From assembly GCF_010993975.1 (NCBI RefSeq), contig NZ_JAACZO010000032.1:1-64000 (forward strand): a DNA stretch of 64,000 bases, read 5' to 3'. Below the pieces are notes generated by a model. The model was given only the letters and a program-made list of their open reading frames with translations. It did not search any database and had not been told where the DNA came from. The translations under genes and the position numbers were made by a program. Shown piece after piece: positions 1 to 8,347 of the stretch. This DNA comes from Halomonas faecis. Its GTDB lineage: Bacteria > Pseudomonadota > Gammaproteobacteria > Pseudomonadales > Halomonadaceae. Each line of letters begins with the position of its first letter. The first letter of the stretch is position 1.

Positions 1-577
1 CGAAGGCGAGGTGGGGATCGGCGTCCTTGAGCACGCTGTAGAGGTTCTTGAGCCCTTCACGCAGCTCGCGAGCGCGCTCCGGCGCCATCAGGTTGTCGAG
101 AATGGGCTTGTCGTACTCGTCCACCAGTATCGCCACGCGCTCGCCATGCCGTTCGTGCGCCAGGCGCAGCAGCTGGGAAAGGTCGTTGGCGATCAGTTCC
201 GGCGGCTGCGCATCGATGCCCAGACGCTTGCGGTGTTCGGCCAGTTGGTAGCGGATATGTGCATCCAGCTCGTGGCGGCTGTGCATCACGCCATCCGAAA
301 AGCTCAGGCGAATCACTGGGTGCTGGGCCTGCCAGTCCCATTGGTCGTGGATGTAGAGGCCTTCGAACAGCGCTTCGCGGCCTTCGAACAGGCAGCGCAG
401 GGTGTCGACCAGCAGGCTCTTGCCGAAGCGCCGCGGCCGCGAGAGGAAGTAGTACTTGCCCGCTTCCACCAGGCGGTGGATCGGCTCGGTCTTGTCGACG
501 TAGTAGTAGCCGCCGGTGCGGATGTCGGAAAAGGTCTGCACGCCGATGGGCAGTTTCTTGCGGTGGGCGCTGGGCAC
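1..577 (-). CDS. AAA-ATPase-like protein (PF09820 type), N-terminal part
   Basis: The reverse strand is open from a GTG at 577 to the window edge (192 residues), so the C-terminus is missing. The N-terminus reads VPSAHRKKLPIGVQTFSDIR, followed by a YYYVDKT segment, the nucleotide-binding-like motif SRPRRFGKSLL (about residues 46-56) and a Walker-B-like VAILVDEYDKPI (about 148-159). This is the layout of the AAA-ATPase-like family, whose full-length members of roughly 500-550 residues usually end in a PD-(D/E)XK nuclease-like domain; that part would lie outside the window. A GGAGG ribosome site five bases upstream supports the GTG start. The cellular role of this family is not established. Family assignment is secure, function is not. 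Confidence 0.8.
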   Translation of the reverse strand, partial: MPSAHRKKLPIGVQTFSDIRTGGYYYVDKTEPIHRLVEAGKYYFLSRPRRFGKSLLVDTLRCLFEGREALFEGLYIHDQWDWQAQHPVIRLSFSDGVMHSRHELDAHIRYQLAEHRKRLGIDAQPPELIANDLSQLLRLAHERHGERVAILVDEYDKPILDNLMAPERARELREGLKNLYSVLKDADPHLAF

Positions 578-729
578 GGTGACCTCCAACCGGGGAGTCT
601 GGGGCTATCGTAGCATGTTGGTAGCGCGGCTTGGCCGGGAAGGTGTTCAGCCATTGACTGCGAGAACTCTCGCCTACCCAAGCGGAGAGCTGTCGCCGGA
701 ATGGAGTAGCGTCAACTAAGCCGACATGG

Positions 730-738
730 TGCTAGAAT
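730..738 (+). promoter_or_regulatory. Candidate extended -10 promoter for the O-antigen-ligase-like gene
   Basis: The sequence TGCTAGAAT matches an extended -10 element (TGn plus TAGAAT, four of six bases of TATAAT). Transcription would start near 745. That would exclude the possible TTG start at 748 and favour the ATG at 790 for the following gene. No good -35 hexamer is visible at 17 bases upstream. Confidence 0.35.
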
Positions 739-789
739 ACGTCCCCTTTGCGCTGGCCACCTTCACGAGTCGGCGATTCATCACAACCA

Positions 790-2076
790 ATGAGAAATGC
801 AGGAATGACAGTGGCGGTAGCGGCGGGGCGATTCGAGATAACGGGGTGGATGCAGCAGTATGTGAACGTGGCAGTGTTTTTGCTCGGCGCGCTATGCTTG
901 ACGGCGCCCACGGGGTATTCCATCGGTGCAGCGCTGTTGTTGCTCGGCAGCTCGGTGCTGTTGTTGCGGCGACCATCATTGGCACTGTCGCCGCGAGATT
1001 GGCTGGTGATCGGAGCCATGGCCTTTTTTGCTGTGGTGGGCATGGGAGATGCCTGGTGGGGTGGGGCGAGCAGCCGCGAGATGGACAAGCCGGTGCGCTT
1101 TCTGCTCGCCATACCTGCTCTGCTGTTGGTGATGGCCTACCCGCCGCGCCGCAGTTGGCTTTGGGCGGGGTTGGCGCTGGGTGCTATCGGGGCCGGTGGG
1201 CTAGCGACCTGGCAGTTCTTCATCGAGGGCGCACGACGTGCCAGTGGCCTGACGCAAACCATCCAGTTCGGCAATATCGCTCTTTTGCTAGGCGTACTGT
1301 GCGTGGCCGGCATGGGCTGGGCCTGGGGTCGGTCACGGCGTCATGCGTGGCTGGCACTGCTGGCGTTGGGCGCCCTGGGGGGTGTCGTTGCCTCGCTGCT
1401 GTCGGGAAGCCGCGGCGGCTGGGTGGGCATCCCGCTGATACTGTGGGTACTCTACCGCGGCTATGGTCGTGAATTCGCCCTGCGTTGGCGTTTGGCGGCT
1501 CTGCTGTCGGTCGTACTGATGGCGGGAGCCGTTTATGCCATTCCCCAGTTGGGCGTGCAGGTGCGCGTGGACCAGGCGGTGAGTCAACTGGGTAGCTATC
1601 TGAATGGAGAAGGCCGAACCAGTTCGGTAGGCGTTCGTTTCGAGATGTGGAAAGGGGCGACCGTGGTCGGTTGGAATAACCCTCTGCTCGGCGTCGGGAT
1701 TGCGAACTATGAGCCGGCAATGGCCGAACTGGCCGAGCGGGGTGTGATCGTCGACAAGGCCGGGACTTTCGGGCATGCGCATAACGAGTTCTTCGATACG
1801 TGGGCCAAGCGGGGTGCTCTGGGGTTGGGGGCGTTGCTGCTGATCTATGGCCTGCCGTTGCGATTTTTTGCCGCCGGTCTGACCGACGCTGACCTGTCAC
1901 GGCGTGCGCTGGCCGTGGCGGGCACGTTGTTGTCGGTCACTTATATCGACTTTAGCCTGACTCAGGGTTTCTTGTCGCACAATAGCGGCGTGATGGTCTA
2001 TGCCTTCTGGCTGGCGGTACTGTGGGGGATCTTTAGACGAACTGCCACGGAAGGAGCGGTCGAGCGTAAGACGTAG
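790..2076 (+). CDS. O-antigen ligase / Wzy-like polymerase family membrane protein
   Basis: This is a polytopic inner-membrane protein of about 428 residues with roughly ten hydrophobic segments, the usual size of O-antigen ligases (WaaL) and related Wzy_C-domain proteins. These transfer or polymerise lipid-linked glycans at the periplasmic face. The large loop in the second half contains GHAHNEFFDTWAKRG (near residue 330), matching the conserved His-rich segment of the Wzy_C domain. The ligase and polymerase branches cannot be told apart from sequence alone. Start choice: ATG 790 follows a plausible promoter at 730-738; TTG 748 and ATG 850 are alternatives in the same frame. No sugar-transferase genes are adjacent, so the glycan is unknown. 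The gene ends nine bases before the LacI-type regulator. Confidence 0.8.
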   Translation: MRNAGMTVAVAAGRFEITGWMQQYVNVAVFLLGALCLTAPTGYSIGAALLLLGSSVLLLRRPSLALSPRDWLVIGAMAFFAVVGMGDAWWGGASSREMDKPVRFLLAIPALLLVMAYPPRRSWLWAGLALGAIGAGGLATWQFFIEGARRASGLTQTIQFGNIALLLGVLCVAGMGWAWGRSRRHAWLALLALGALGGVVASLLSGSRGGWVGIPLILWVLYRGYGREFALRWRLAALLSVVLMAGAVYAIPQLGVQVRVDQAVSQLGSYLNGEGRTSSVGVRFEMWKGATVVGWNNPLLGVGIANYEPAMAELAERGVIVDKAGTFGHAHNEFFDTWAKRGALGLGALLLIYGLPLRFFAAGLTDADLSRRALAVAGTLLSVTYIDFSLTQGFLSHNSGVMVYAFWLAVLWGIFRRTATEGAVERKT

Positions 2077-2084
2077 GTACGTAG

Positions 2085-3122
2085 ATGCCGAAGATTCGCA
2101 AGAAGGTCACGTTGGAAGACGTTGCCAGGGAAGCCGGGGTTTCCCTGGGCAGTGCGTCCAAGGCGCTGTCGTCTCCTGAAAAAGTCAGGCCGGCCACGTT
2201 GAACAAGGTGTTGGATGCCGTGGCCAGGATGGGCTATGTGCGCAATGGCGTGGCTCGTTCGTTGGCCTCTCGAAGAACCTGGCGGGTGGCGGTGGTGTAT
2301 CCCACGCTGAAGAACCCGATGTTCTCCAATTCGATCGATTCCTTGCAGCAAAGCCTGTTGGAAATGGGCTACCAACTGGTCATCGGCAGCCACGAGTACA
2401 ACCAGAAGCGTGAGGTCAAGGTTCTCCAGGCATTGGTCGAGAGCGGTGTCGATGGCGTGATTCTGGTGGGCACCGACCATGACGATGCGGTGTTTCGGAT
2501 GCTCGAGACCTACGACGTCCCCTATCTGATGATGTGGTCGACGGACGAGACGGATTACCCGCACACCATCGGCTTCTCGAACCGGCAGGCGGCCTATGAA
2601 ATCGCCAAGCACGTGATCGCCAAGGGCCATCGAAAGGTGGCGCTTTGCGGCGGTCCGGCAGAGGGGAACGAGCGCTCTCGGCAGCGTCGTGCGGGCTTTC
2701 TTGCAGCGCTCGAAGAAGCCAATATCGACATCGAACCCGAGTGGCTCATCGAAACGCCGTTCTCGCTCGATGGCGGGCGGGAGGCGATCAAGCGATTGCT
2801 GGCGGCCGGGGAACTGCCGACGGTGTTGATCTGCGGTACCGACCTGCATGCCATCGGTGCCATGCATCAGTGCCAGTTGAGCGGCATCGACGTTCCCGGC
2901 AGATTGTCGATCACGGGGTTCGACGACATCGAATTCGCCAGTGCCATGTCCCCCGGCTTGACCACGGTGAGGGTGCCGATGCACGACATCGGTGTCGAGG
3001 TGGCACGAACCATCGTCGCGATCATCGATAATGAGGCGCCGGTCGAAGCGCTCGAGCTGGAGACGATGATCGTCGAGCGTGAGAGCCTGAGGGACTTGAT
3101 GGATGGCGAAGCGGCTGGTTGA
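2085..3122 (+). CDS. LacI-family transcriptional regulator
   Basis: This 345-residue protein has the standard LacI layout. The N-terminal helix-turn-helix and hinge run from VTLEDVAREAGVSLGSASKA (about 8-27) to VRNGVARSLASRR, followed by a periplasmic-binding-type effector domain starting at WRVAVVYPTLKNPMFSNSID. The length is typical. Almost all LacI proteins bind palindromes with a central CG step. Four such sites, with core TGAAGC|GCTTCA, lie just downstream of this gene and before the oxidoreductase genes (3215-3258 and 7250-7304), so it is the likely repressor of the 3317-15581 gene run. The inducer is unknown; it should be the imported substrate or an early intermediate. The ATG start has only a weak ribosome site. 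Confidence 0.9.
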   Translation: MPKIRKKVTLEDVAREAGVSLGSASKALSSPEKVRPATLNKVLDAVARMGYVRNGVARSLASRRTWRVAVVYPTLKNPMFSNSIDSLQQSLLEMGYQLVIGSHEYNQKREVKVLQALVESGVDGVILVGTDHDDAVFRMLETYDVPYLMMWSTDETDYPHTIGFSNRQAAYEIAKHVIAKGHRKVALCGGPAEGNERSRQRRAGFLAALEEANIDIEPEWLIETPFSLDGGREAIKRLLAAGELPTVLICGTDLHAIGAMHQCQLSGIDVPGRLSITGFDDIEFASAMSPGLTTVRVPMHDIGVEVARTIVAIIDNEAPVEALELETMIVERESLRDLMDGEAAG

Positions 3123-3214
3123 GACCAAAGGCTAATATCGACGGCCGTCTTCCATCTGCTATTCCTTACGGAAATCGAAGCGAAGGTGACTGACACCTTT
3201 TTTTTGAAGCCTGG

Positions 3215-3230
3215 AATGAAGCGCTTCATT
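3215..3230. promoter_or_regulatory. Putative LacI-family operator O1 (perfect 16-bp palindrome)
   Basis: AATGAAGCGCTTCATT is a perfect palindrome with the central CG step characteristic of LacI-family operators. It lies 87 bases before the aldehyde dehydrogenase start, between that gene and the LacI-type regulator gene. Its centre is exactly 30 bases from the next copy, about three helical turns, which places both sites on the same face of the DNA. Confidence 0.75.
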
Positions 3231-3246
3231 TTTTTGGCGAAGAACT

Positions 3247-3258
3247 TGAAGCGCTTCA
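3247..3258. promoter_or_regulatory. Putative LacI-family operator O2 (12-bp core)
   Basis: A second TGAAGCGCTTCA core, perfect over 12 bases, 30 bases centre to centre from the first copy. A further half site, TGAAGC, is visible at 3205-3210. The paired arrangement suggests cooperative repression of the 3317 operon and perhaps autoregulation of the regulator. Confidence 0.7.
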
Positions 3259-3316
3259 TTTTCGGCAGCGGACGCTGCGGGAACGCGGTGAACCCCTCGA
3301 TGAGGACGATAACGGG

Positions 3317-4759
3317 ATGCATGAGAACTACATCAATGGCGAGTGGGTCGGCGCTGGCGACGTCAATCGCAACCTGAACCCTTCCGACACGCGCGACGTG
3401 GTGGGCGAATATGCCCGCGGCGATGACGCTCAGGCTCGCCAGGCGATCGATGCCGCCAGCGACGCCCTCGAGACGTGGGCCACATGGACGTCCGAGGCGC
3501 GTGCCGATGCGCTCGATCGGATCGGCGACCGTATTCTCGCCGACAAGGAGCGTCTGGGTGAGCTGTTGGCCCGCGAAGAGGGCAAGGCGCTGGCCGAGTC
3601 GATCGGTGAGGTCACCCGCGCTGGCCGGGTCTTCAAGTTCTTTGCCGGCGAGGCCATCCGCTTCGGCGGCGAATTCCTGCCCTCGGTACGCCCTGGCGTC
3701 AGCGTCGAGGTGTCGCGCGAGCCCGTTGGCGTGGTGGGAATCATTACGCCGTGGAATTTTCCGATTGCGATTCCCGCCTGGAAGATTGCCCCGGCCTTGG
3801 CGTATGGCAACAGCGTGGTGTTCAAGCCCGCCGATCTGGTGCCCGGCTGCGCCTGGGCGCTGGCCAGCATCGTCGATGAAGTCGGCGGGCTTCCCAAGGG
3901 CGTGTTCAACCTGGTGATGGGCCCCGGCTCCAAGGTGGGCAATGCGCTGGTCACCTCACCGAAAGTCGATGCGATCACCTTTACGGGCTCTTCGGAGACG
4001 GGCCGGCGAATCGCCGCGGAGTGTGCCGTCCGCGGCGCGAAGTTCCAGCTGGAAATGGGCGGCAAGAACCCGCTGGTGGTGCTGGACGATGCCGATCTGG
4101 AACTGGCGATTTCCACGGCCATCAATGGCGCCTTCTTCTCCACCGGGCAGCGCTGCACGAGTTCGAGCCGTCTGATCGTCGAGAAAGGCATTCACGACCG
4201 TTTCGTCGAGCGCATGCGCGAGGCCACCCAGGCACTGACGGTGGGCAACGCTCTGCATCCCGATACCCAGATCGGGCCGGTCGCTTCTCAGGCGCAACTG
4301 GATCAGGACCTGAGCTACATCGAGGCGGCCAAGCGCGCGGGTTGCCGGCTCGAGGCGGGGGGCGAGCGCTTGTCACTGGAAACGCCAGGCTACTATCTGA
4401 CCCCGGCGCTGTTCTCGCAGACCCGTAACGACATGCCGATCAATCGTGAAGAGGTCTTCGGCCCCGTGGCCACGGTGATCGAAGCCGACGACTACGAGCA
4501 TGCACTGGCGCTGGCCAATGACACCGTTTATGGCTTGTCGTCCGGTATCTGCACGCAGTCGTTGGCGCGTGCCACGCACTTCAAGCGCCACTCCAGTGCG
4601 GGCATGGTGATGGTCAATCTGCCAACGGCAGGCGTCGATTATCACGTGCCTTTCGGGGGGCGCAAGGGGTCGAGCCATGGACCGAGAGAGCAGGGCAGTT
4701 ACGCCAGGGAATTCTTTACCAACGTGAAGACGAGTTACACGCTGGCTCAGGGAGTTTGA
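3317..4759 (+). CDS. NAD(P)-dependent aldehyde dehydrogenase (2-oxoglutarate-semialdehyde dehydrogenase-like)
   Basis: This is a full-length (480 residues) ALDH-superfamily enzyme that oxidises an aldehyde to a carboxylate. The general-base Glu is in FQLEMGGKNPLVVLDDADL (E246) and the nucleophilic Cys in STGQRCTSSSRLI (C280). Their spacing of 34 residues is the classical ALDH spacing. The substrate/NAD segment ITPWNFPIAIPAWKIAPAL is intact. The TGQRCTSSSRLIVEKGIHD stretch is typical of the 2-oxoglutarate-semialdehyde / 2,5-dioxovalerate branch, but substrate cannot be assigned safely. It is the first gene after the tandem LacI-type operators, and the following gene starts two bases after its stop. 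It would convert an aldehyde, perhaps a product of the downstream ThDP enzyme, to an acid. Confidence 0.88.
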   Translation: MHENYINGEWVGAGDVNRNLNPSDTRDVVGEYARGDDAQARQAIDAASDALETWATWTSEARADALDRIGDRILADKERLGELLAREEGKALAESIGEVTRAGRVFKFFAGEAIRFGGEFLPSVRPGVSVEVSREPVGVVGIITPWNFPIAIPAWKIAPALAYGNSVVFKPADLVPGCAWALASIVDEVGGLPKGVFNLVMGPGSKVGNALVTSPKVDAITFTGSSETGRRIAAECAVRGAKFQLEMGGKNPLVVLDDADLELAISTAINGAFFSTGQRCTSSSRLIVEKGIHDRFVERMREATQALTVGNALHPDTQIGPVASQAQLDQDLSYIEAAKRAGCRLEAGGERLSLETPGYYLTPALFSQTRNDMPINREEVFGPVATVIEADDYEHALALANDTVYGLSSGICTQSLARATHFKRHSSAGMVMVNLPTAGVDYHVPFGGRKGSSHGPREQGSYAREFFTNVKTSYTLAQGV

Positions 4760-4760
4760 T

Positions 4761-5549
4761 GTGGAAATCACTGGAAAAACGAAAATTTGCGCCATCATCG
4801 CAGACCCGATTCACCATGTGAAAACGCCGCAGGGCATCAACCGCCTGTGCGAGGAGACGGGCAAGGATGCCGTCATGGTGCCGGTGCATGTCTCGAGCAA
4901 GGATCTCATCTCAGTGGTGAATGGCTTCCTGGCCATGCAGAACCTGGCCGGTTTCGTGATCACCGTGCCGCACAAGACGGCCGTGGCGAAGCTGTGCGAC
5001 GAGCTCAGCGACGATGCTGCGCGCATGGAGGCGGTCAACGTCATTCGGCGTAGCGCCGATGGCAAGCTGCATGGCGCCATTCTCGATGGCAAGGGGTTCG
5101 TGGCGGGGCTTCGCGAAGAGGGCATCGAGCCCGAAGGACGCTCGGCCTATCTGGTTGGCGCTGGCGGGGCGGCCAGCGCCATCGCCTATGCCTTGGCCGA
5201 GGCGGGGGTCAGCCGCCTGACCCTGGCCAACCGCACCCAGGAGAAAGCCGAAGCGCTGAGGAAACGACTCGCTGAGGCCTACCCGGCCCTGCCCGTGAGC
5301 CTGGGCGGGCGCGACCCCAAAGGCCACGATCTCGTCATCAATGCCACCTCGCTGGGGCTGAAGGAGGGGGATCCGCTGCCGCTGGACGTTGAGGGCCTGA
5401 CGCAAGAGCAGATCGTTGCCGAGATCATCATGGAGCCCACGGAGACAGCGCTGCTGAAAGCCGCCAAGAGCAAGGGCTGCACCGTTCAGTATGGGCTTCC
5501 CATGCTCAAGAATCAGCTCAAGCTCATGGCCGAGACGATGGGGCTGTGA
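4761..5549 (+). CDS. Shikimate/quinate dehydrogenase-like oxidoreductase, atypical substrate pocket
   Basis: This 262-residue protein has the AroE fold: an N-terminal substrate domain and a C-terminal Rossmann domain with VGAGGAASAIAYALA (about 130-144) and the NRT stretch typical of NADP-binding members. The catalytic Lys is kept in VITVPHKTAV and the Asp in ILDGKGF. However, the shikimate-carboxylate-binding Ser-x-Ser of true AroE is replaced: the usual NPIxHSxSP block reads DPIHHVKTPQG, and the NTD block reads ILDG. It is therefore unlikely to be the biosynthetic AroE and more likely oxidises or reduces another cyclic hydroxy compound. The GTG start has a CAGGGAG ribosome site at the end of the preceding gene, so translation is probably coupled. 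Confidence 0.82.
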   Translation: MEITGKTKICAIIADPIHHVKTPQGINRLCEETGKDAVMVPVHVSSKDLISVVNGFLAMQNLAGFVITVPHKTAVAKLCDELSDDAARMEAVNVIRRSADGKLHGAILDGKGFVAGLREEGIEPEGRSAYLVGAGGAASAIAYALAEAGVSRLTLANRTQEKAEALRKRLAEAYPALPVSLGGRDPKGHDLVINATSLGLKEGDPLPLDVEGLTQEQIVAEIIMEPTETALLKAAKSKGCTVQYGLPMLKNQLKLMAETMGL

Positions 5550-5594
5550 GCATGCTGCGATCACTCGACGAGCGGGAAAGGGAAGCCTGGCGCA

Positions 5595-7193
5595 ATGGGT
5601 AAATACGATTACGTCATCGTGGGCGGTGGAACGGCGGGTTGCATACTGGCGAACCGCCTGACGGAGGATGGCAAGTACAGCGTGCTGCTGCTGGAGGCCG
5701 GCGGGCCTCCGCGGAGTCCTTGGATCAAGATTCCGGCGGGCTTCAGCAAGCTGTTGACCAACGGGACCTATAACTGGCGCTTCGAGTCGTGCCCGGAGGC
5801 CGGCACCAAGGAGCGGGTGATCGCCATCCCGCGCGGCAAGGGGCTGGGCGGTTCCACCCTGATCAACGGCATGATCTACGTGCGCGGCCAGCCGAACGAC
5901 TACGACCGGTGGCTCGACGAAGGTGCCGCCGGCTGGAGCTGGCGGGATGTCGAGCCTTACTTCAGGAAGCTGGAAAACTTCGCCGAAGGCGGAGCGTCGC
6001 GGGGCAAGTCGGGCCCGATGTACCTGGAGCGCGTCAAGGAACGGTTCCCCATTTCCGATGCGTTCCTGGCAGCGGCCGCCGAGGATGGCCAGCCCTTCAA
6101 CGAGGATTACAACGCGGCGGATCAGGAAGGGGTCGGCTATTACCAGGTCACGCAGCGCAACGGCCAGCGCTGGAGCGTCGTGGACGGCTACCTGAAACCG
6201 GCGATGGCGCGCAGCAACCTGACGGTGTCGACCGGCAGCCGAGTGCTGCGCATCGAGCTCGATGGAAGCCGCTGCACCGGCGTGACCTACGAGCGTGACG
6301 GAAAGCGTGAAACCGTGGCGGCGGCCCGCGAGGTCGTCCTGTGTGCGGGAGCCGTCCAGAATCCCCAGATCCTGGAGCTGTCCGGCATCGGCAATCCCGA
6401 CGTATTGTCGAAGGTCGGCATCGAACCCAGGATCGAGCTGGCCGGCGTCGGCGAGAATTACATCGATCACTATGCCACGCGCATGAATTGGCGAGTGCGC
6501 AACACCGTCACGCTCAATGAGATGTCACGCGGGCTGCGGCTGACCAAAGAAGTGGTGAAGTACTTCACCAGTCACAAGGGCATACTGACGCTGGGCACGG
6601 GTCTGGTTCACGGTTTCGTCAAGACGCGGCCGACGTTGAGTTCGCCAGACGTCCAATTCTTCTTCGTGCATGCCAGCTACGCCAATGCGGCGACTCGCGT
6701 TCTGGATCGGCAGCCTGGAATGACGATCGGCGTCACGCAGTTGCGCCCGACATCGAAGGGTAGCATTCATGTCGAGAGTGCCGATCCGGCGGCGGCTCCG
6801 TCGATAAAGCCCAACATGCTGGCGACGGAAAAGGACTGCCAGACGCTGGTGGATGGCATGAAGGTGGCTCGCAGAATCGTCGAGCAGCCAGCCATGCAGC
6901 AGTACGTGTCGCATGAAATGTCTCCGGGCAAGGAAGTGCAAACCGACGAGCAGTGGCTGGAGTTCGCCCGGGAGAATGGGCAAACCATTTATCACCCGAT
7001 CGGTACCTGCAAAATGGGTGAAGATGTCGACGCAGTCGTAACGCCGGAACTGCAAGTAAAAGGCGTGGAAAGACTGTCGATTGCCGATGCTTCGGTGATG
7101 CCAGCGATGGTGTCGGGAAATACCCAAGGTGCCGTGATGATGGTGGCTGAAAAGGCGGCAGACCTGATTCGTGAAAGGGCCGAAAAGGAATGA
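5595..7193 (+). CDS. GMC-family FAD-dependent oxidoreductase (choline-dehydrogenase-like)
   Basis: This 532-residue FAD enzyme would oxidise an alcohol to an aldehyde or ketone. The N-terminal dinucleotide motif is DYVIVGGGTAGCILANRL, followed by the GMC signature GKGLGGSTLINGMIYVRG (about 83-100). The C-terminus carries the catalytic pair: H467 in IYHPIGTCKMG and N509 in VSGNTQGAVM. There is no signal peptide, so it is cytoplasmic, possibly membrane-associated through the respiratory chain as in choline dehydrogenase. It lies 45 bases after the shikimate-dehydrogenase-like gene in the same run. With choline as a poor contextual match, a polyol or cyclic alcohol is a reasonable guess; this is inference. 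Confidence 0.88.
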   Translation: MGKYDYVIVGGGTAGCILANRLTEDGKYSVLLLEAGGPPRSPWIKIPAGFSKLLTNGTYNWRFESCPEAGTKERVIAIPRGKGLGGSTLINGMIYVRGQPNDYDRWLDEGAAGWSWRDVEPYFRKLENFAEGGASRGKSGPMYLERVKERFPISDAFLAAAAEDGQPFNEDYNAADQEGVGYYQVTQRNGQRWSVVDGYLKPAMARSNLTVSTGSRVLRIELDGSRCTGVTYERDGKRETVAAAREVVLCAGAVQNPQILELSGIGNPDVLSKVGIEPRIELAGVGENYIDHYATRMNWRVRNTVTLNEMSRGLRLTKEVVKYFTSHKGILTLGTGLVHGFVKTRPTLSSPDVQFFFVHASYANAATRVLDRQPGMTIGVTQLRPTSKGSIHVESADPAAAPSIKPNMLATEKDCQTLVDGMKVARRIVEQPAMQQYVSHEMSPGKEVQTDEQWLEFARENGQTIYHPIGTCKMGEDVDAVVTPELQVKGVERLSIADASVMPAMVSGNTQGAVMMVAEKAADLIRERAEKE

Positions 7194-7249
7194 AGCGTGA
7201 TGAAAATGTCGCTTGTTAAAGCTCCGGAAAGTGTTATTTTTGGACTATA

Positions 7250-7267
7250 AAATGAAGCGCTTCATTT
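7250..7267. promoter_or_regulatory. Putative LacI-family operator O3 (perfect 18-bp palindrome)
   Basis: AAATGAAGCGCTTCATTT is the longest perfect copy of the palindrome in the window. It abuts a TATAAA box at 7246-7251 that could be a -10 element, so bound repressor would cover the transcription start. It lies 65 bases before the quinone oxidoreductase gene and marks a second, internal promoter of the cluster. Confidence 0.75.
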
Positions 7268-7292
7268 AATGTGTTGCGTGGCCTTTTCGCCA

Positions 7293-7304
7293 TGAAGCGC
7301 TTGC
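7293..7304. promoter_or_regulatory. Putative LacI-family operator O4 (imperfect)
   Basis: TGAAGCGCTTGC matches ten of twelve bases of the operator core. Its centre is 40 bases from O3, about four helical turns, again on the same face of the helix. Confidence 0.5.
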
Positions 7305-7331
7305 TGGATACGACGATAAAGTGGAGGACTC

Positions 7332-8336
7332 ATGTCCCTGAATACGCATTCGAAAACGATGAAGCAAGTCAAGGCTCCGCAGTCGGGCGGCCCCGAGGTG
7401 CTGAGCGTCGTCGATGGCGAAATCCCCGTACCGGGGCCACGTGAAATTCTCGTCAAGGTGGCCGGTGCCGGTATCAATCGCCCCGATGTGATGCAGCGCA
7501 TGGGGGGGTATCCGCCGCCGCCTGGCGCGACCGACGTGCTGGGGCTGGAGATCAGCGGTCGCGTGGTCGAGGCCGGCAGCGAGGTGACACGCTACGCGGT
7601 CGGCGATGCCGTGATGGCGCTCGTGGCCAGCGGCGGATATGCCGAGTATGCGGTGGTGGACGAGCGCAATGCGCTGCCCGTTCCGGCGACGATGTCCCTG
7701 GTGCAGGCAGCGGCGGTTCCCGAAACCTTCTTCACGGTGTGGACCAACGTCTTTCAGCGCGGCGGCCTCGAGGAAGGCGAGACGTTCCTGGTGCATGGGG
7801 GAACCTCCGGGATCGGCACGACGGCCATACAGCTCGCCAAGGCTTTCGGGGCGAACGTGATCGCGACGGCGGGAAGCGACGAAAAATGCCGGCAGTGCCT
7901 CGAGCTGGGTGCGGCCCATGCGGTCAACTACAAGACCCAGGATTTCGTGGCGGCGGTGAAAGAGATCACCGGTGGCCGTGGCGTCGATTTGACCATCGAC
8001 ATGGTCGGTGGCGACTACCTCAACCGCAATATGGAGGTGGCCGCCGACCAGGGGCGCATCGTGCAGATCGCCGTGATGAAGGGGCCCGAGTCGACCATCA
8101 ATGCCTGGCTGTTGCTGGCCAAGAAGCTGTGGCTGACGGGGTCGACGCTGCGAGCGCGCTCCATCGAGCAGAAGCAGGAGATTGCCGAGGAGCTCGAGGC
8201 TCGCGTCATGCCGCTGTGGGAGGAGGGGCGCTGCCTGCCGGTGATCGACTCCACCTTCGCCATCGACGATGTGGTGGATGCGCACCGCCGAATGGATGCG
8301 GACCACATCGGCAAGATCGTGCTGACTTTCGAATGA
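7332..8336 (+). CDS. NAD(P)H:quinone oxidoreductase, PIG3-type (zinc-free MDR family)
   Basis: This 334-residue medium-chain dehydrogenase/reductase begins with a GroES-like domain (VKAPQSGGPEVLSVVDGEIP) and continues with a Rossmann domain carrying HGGTSGIGTTAIQLAKAFGA (about 155-174). The residues that bind catalytic zinc in alcohol dehydrogenases are absent, which places it with the quinone oxidoreductase / enoyl reductase branch. These enzymes reduce quinones or conjugated ketones with NADPH. A GGAGG site lies just before the ATG. It is the first gene behind operators O3 and O4 and its stop is near the start of the ThDP enzyme, so it should be co-expressed with it. The true electron acceptor is unknown. 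Confidence 0.85.
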   Translation: MSLNTHSKTMKQVKAPQSGGPEVLSVVDGEIPVPGPREILVKVAGAGINRPDVMQRMGGYPPPPGATDVLGLEISGRVVEAGSEVTRYAVGDAVMALVASGGYAEYAVVDERNALPVPATMSLVQAAAVPETFFTVWTNVFQRGGLEEGETFLVHGGTSGIGTTAIQLAKAFGANVIATAGSDEKCRQCLELGAAHAVNYKTQDFVAAVKEITGGRGVDLTIDMVGGDYLNRNMEVAADQGRIVQIAVMKGPESTINAWLLLAKKLWLTGSTLRARSIEQKQEIAEELEARVMPLWEEGRCLPVIDSTFAIDDVVDAHRRMDADHIGKIVLTFE

Positions 8337-8347
8337 CAGGGGGCGTC

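Noticed and set aside
660..673. GCGAGAACTCTCGC palindrome upstream of the O-antigen-ligase-like gene
   Set aside because: It is short, single copy and has no nearby regulator gene, so chance is likely.
4911..6470. 519-residue reverse-strand frame
   Set aside because: It lies opposite the shikimate-dehydrogenase-like and GMC genes, which have clear motifs; the reverse frame has none.
7739..8347. N-terminal extension of the ThDP gene to 774 residues
   Set aside because: The extension runs through the quinone oxidoreductase gene in another frame; E47 numbering and a ribosome site support the start at 8348.
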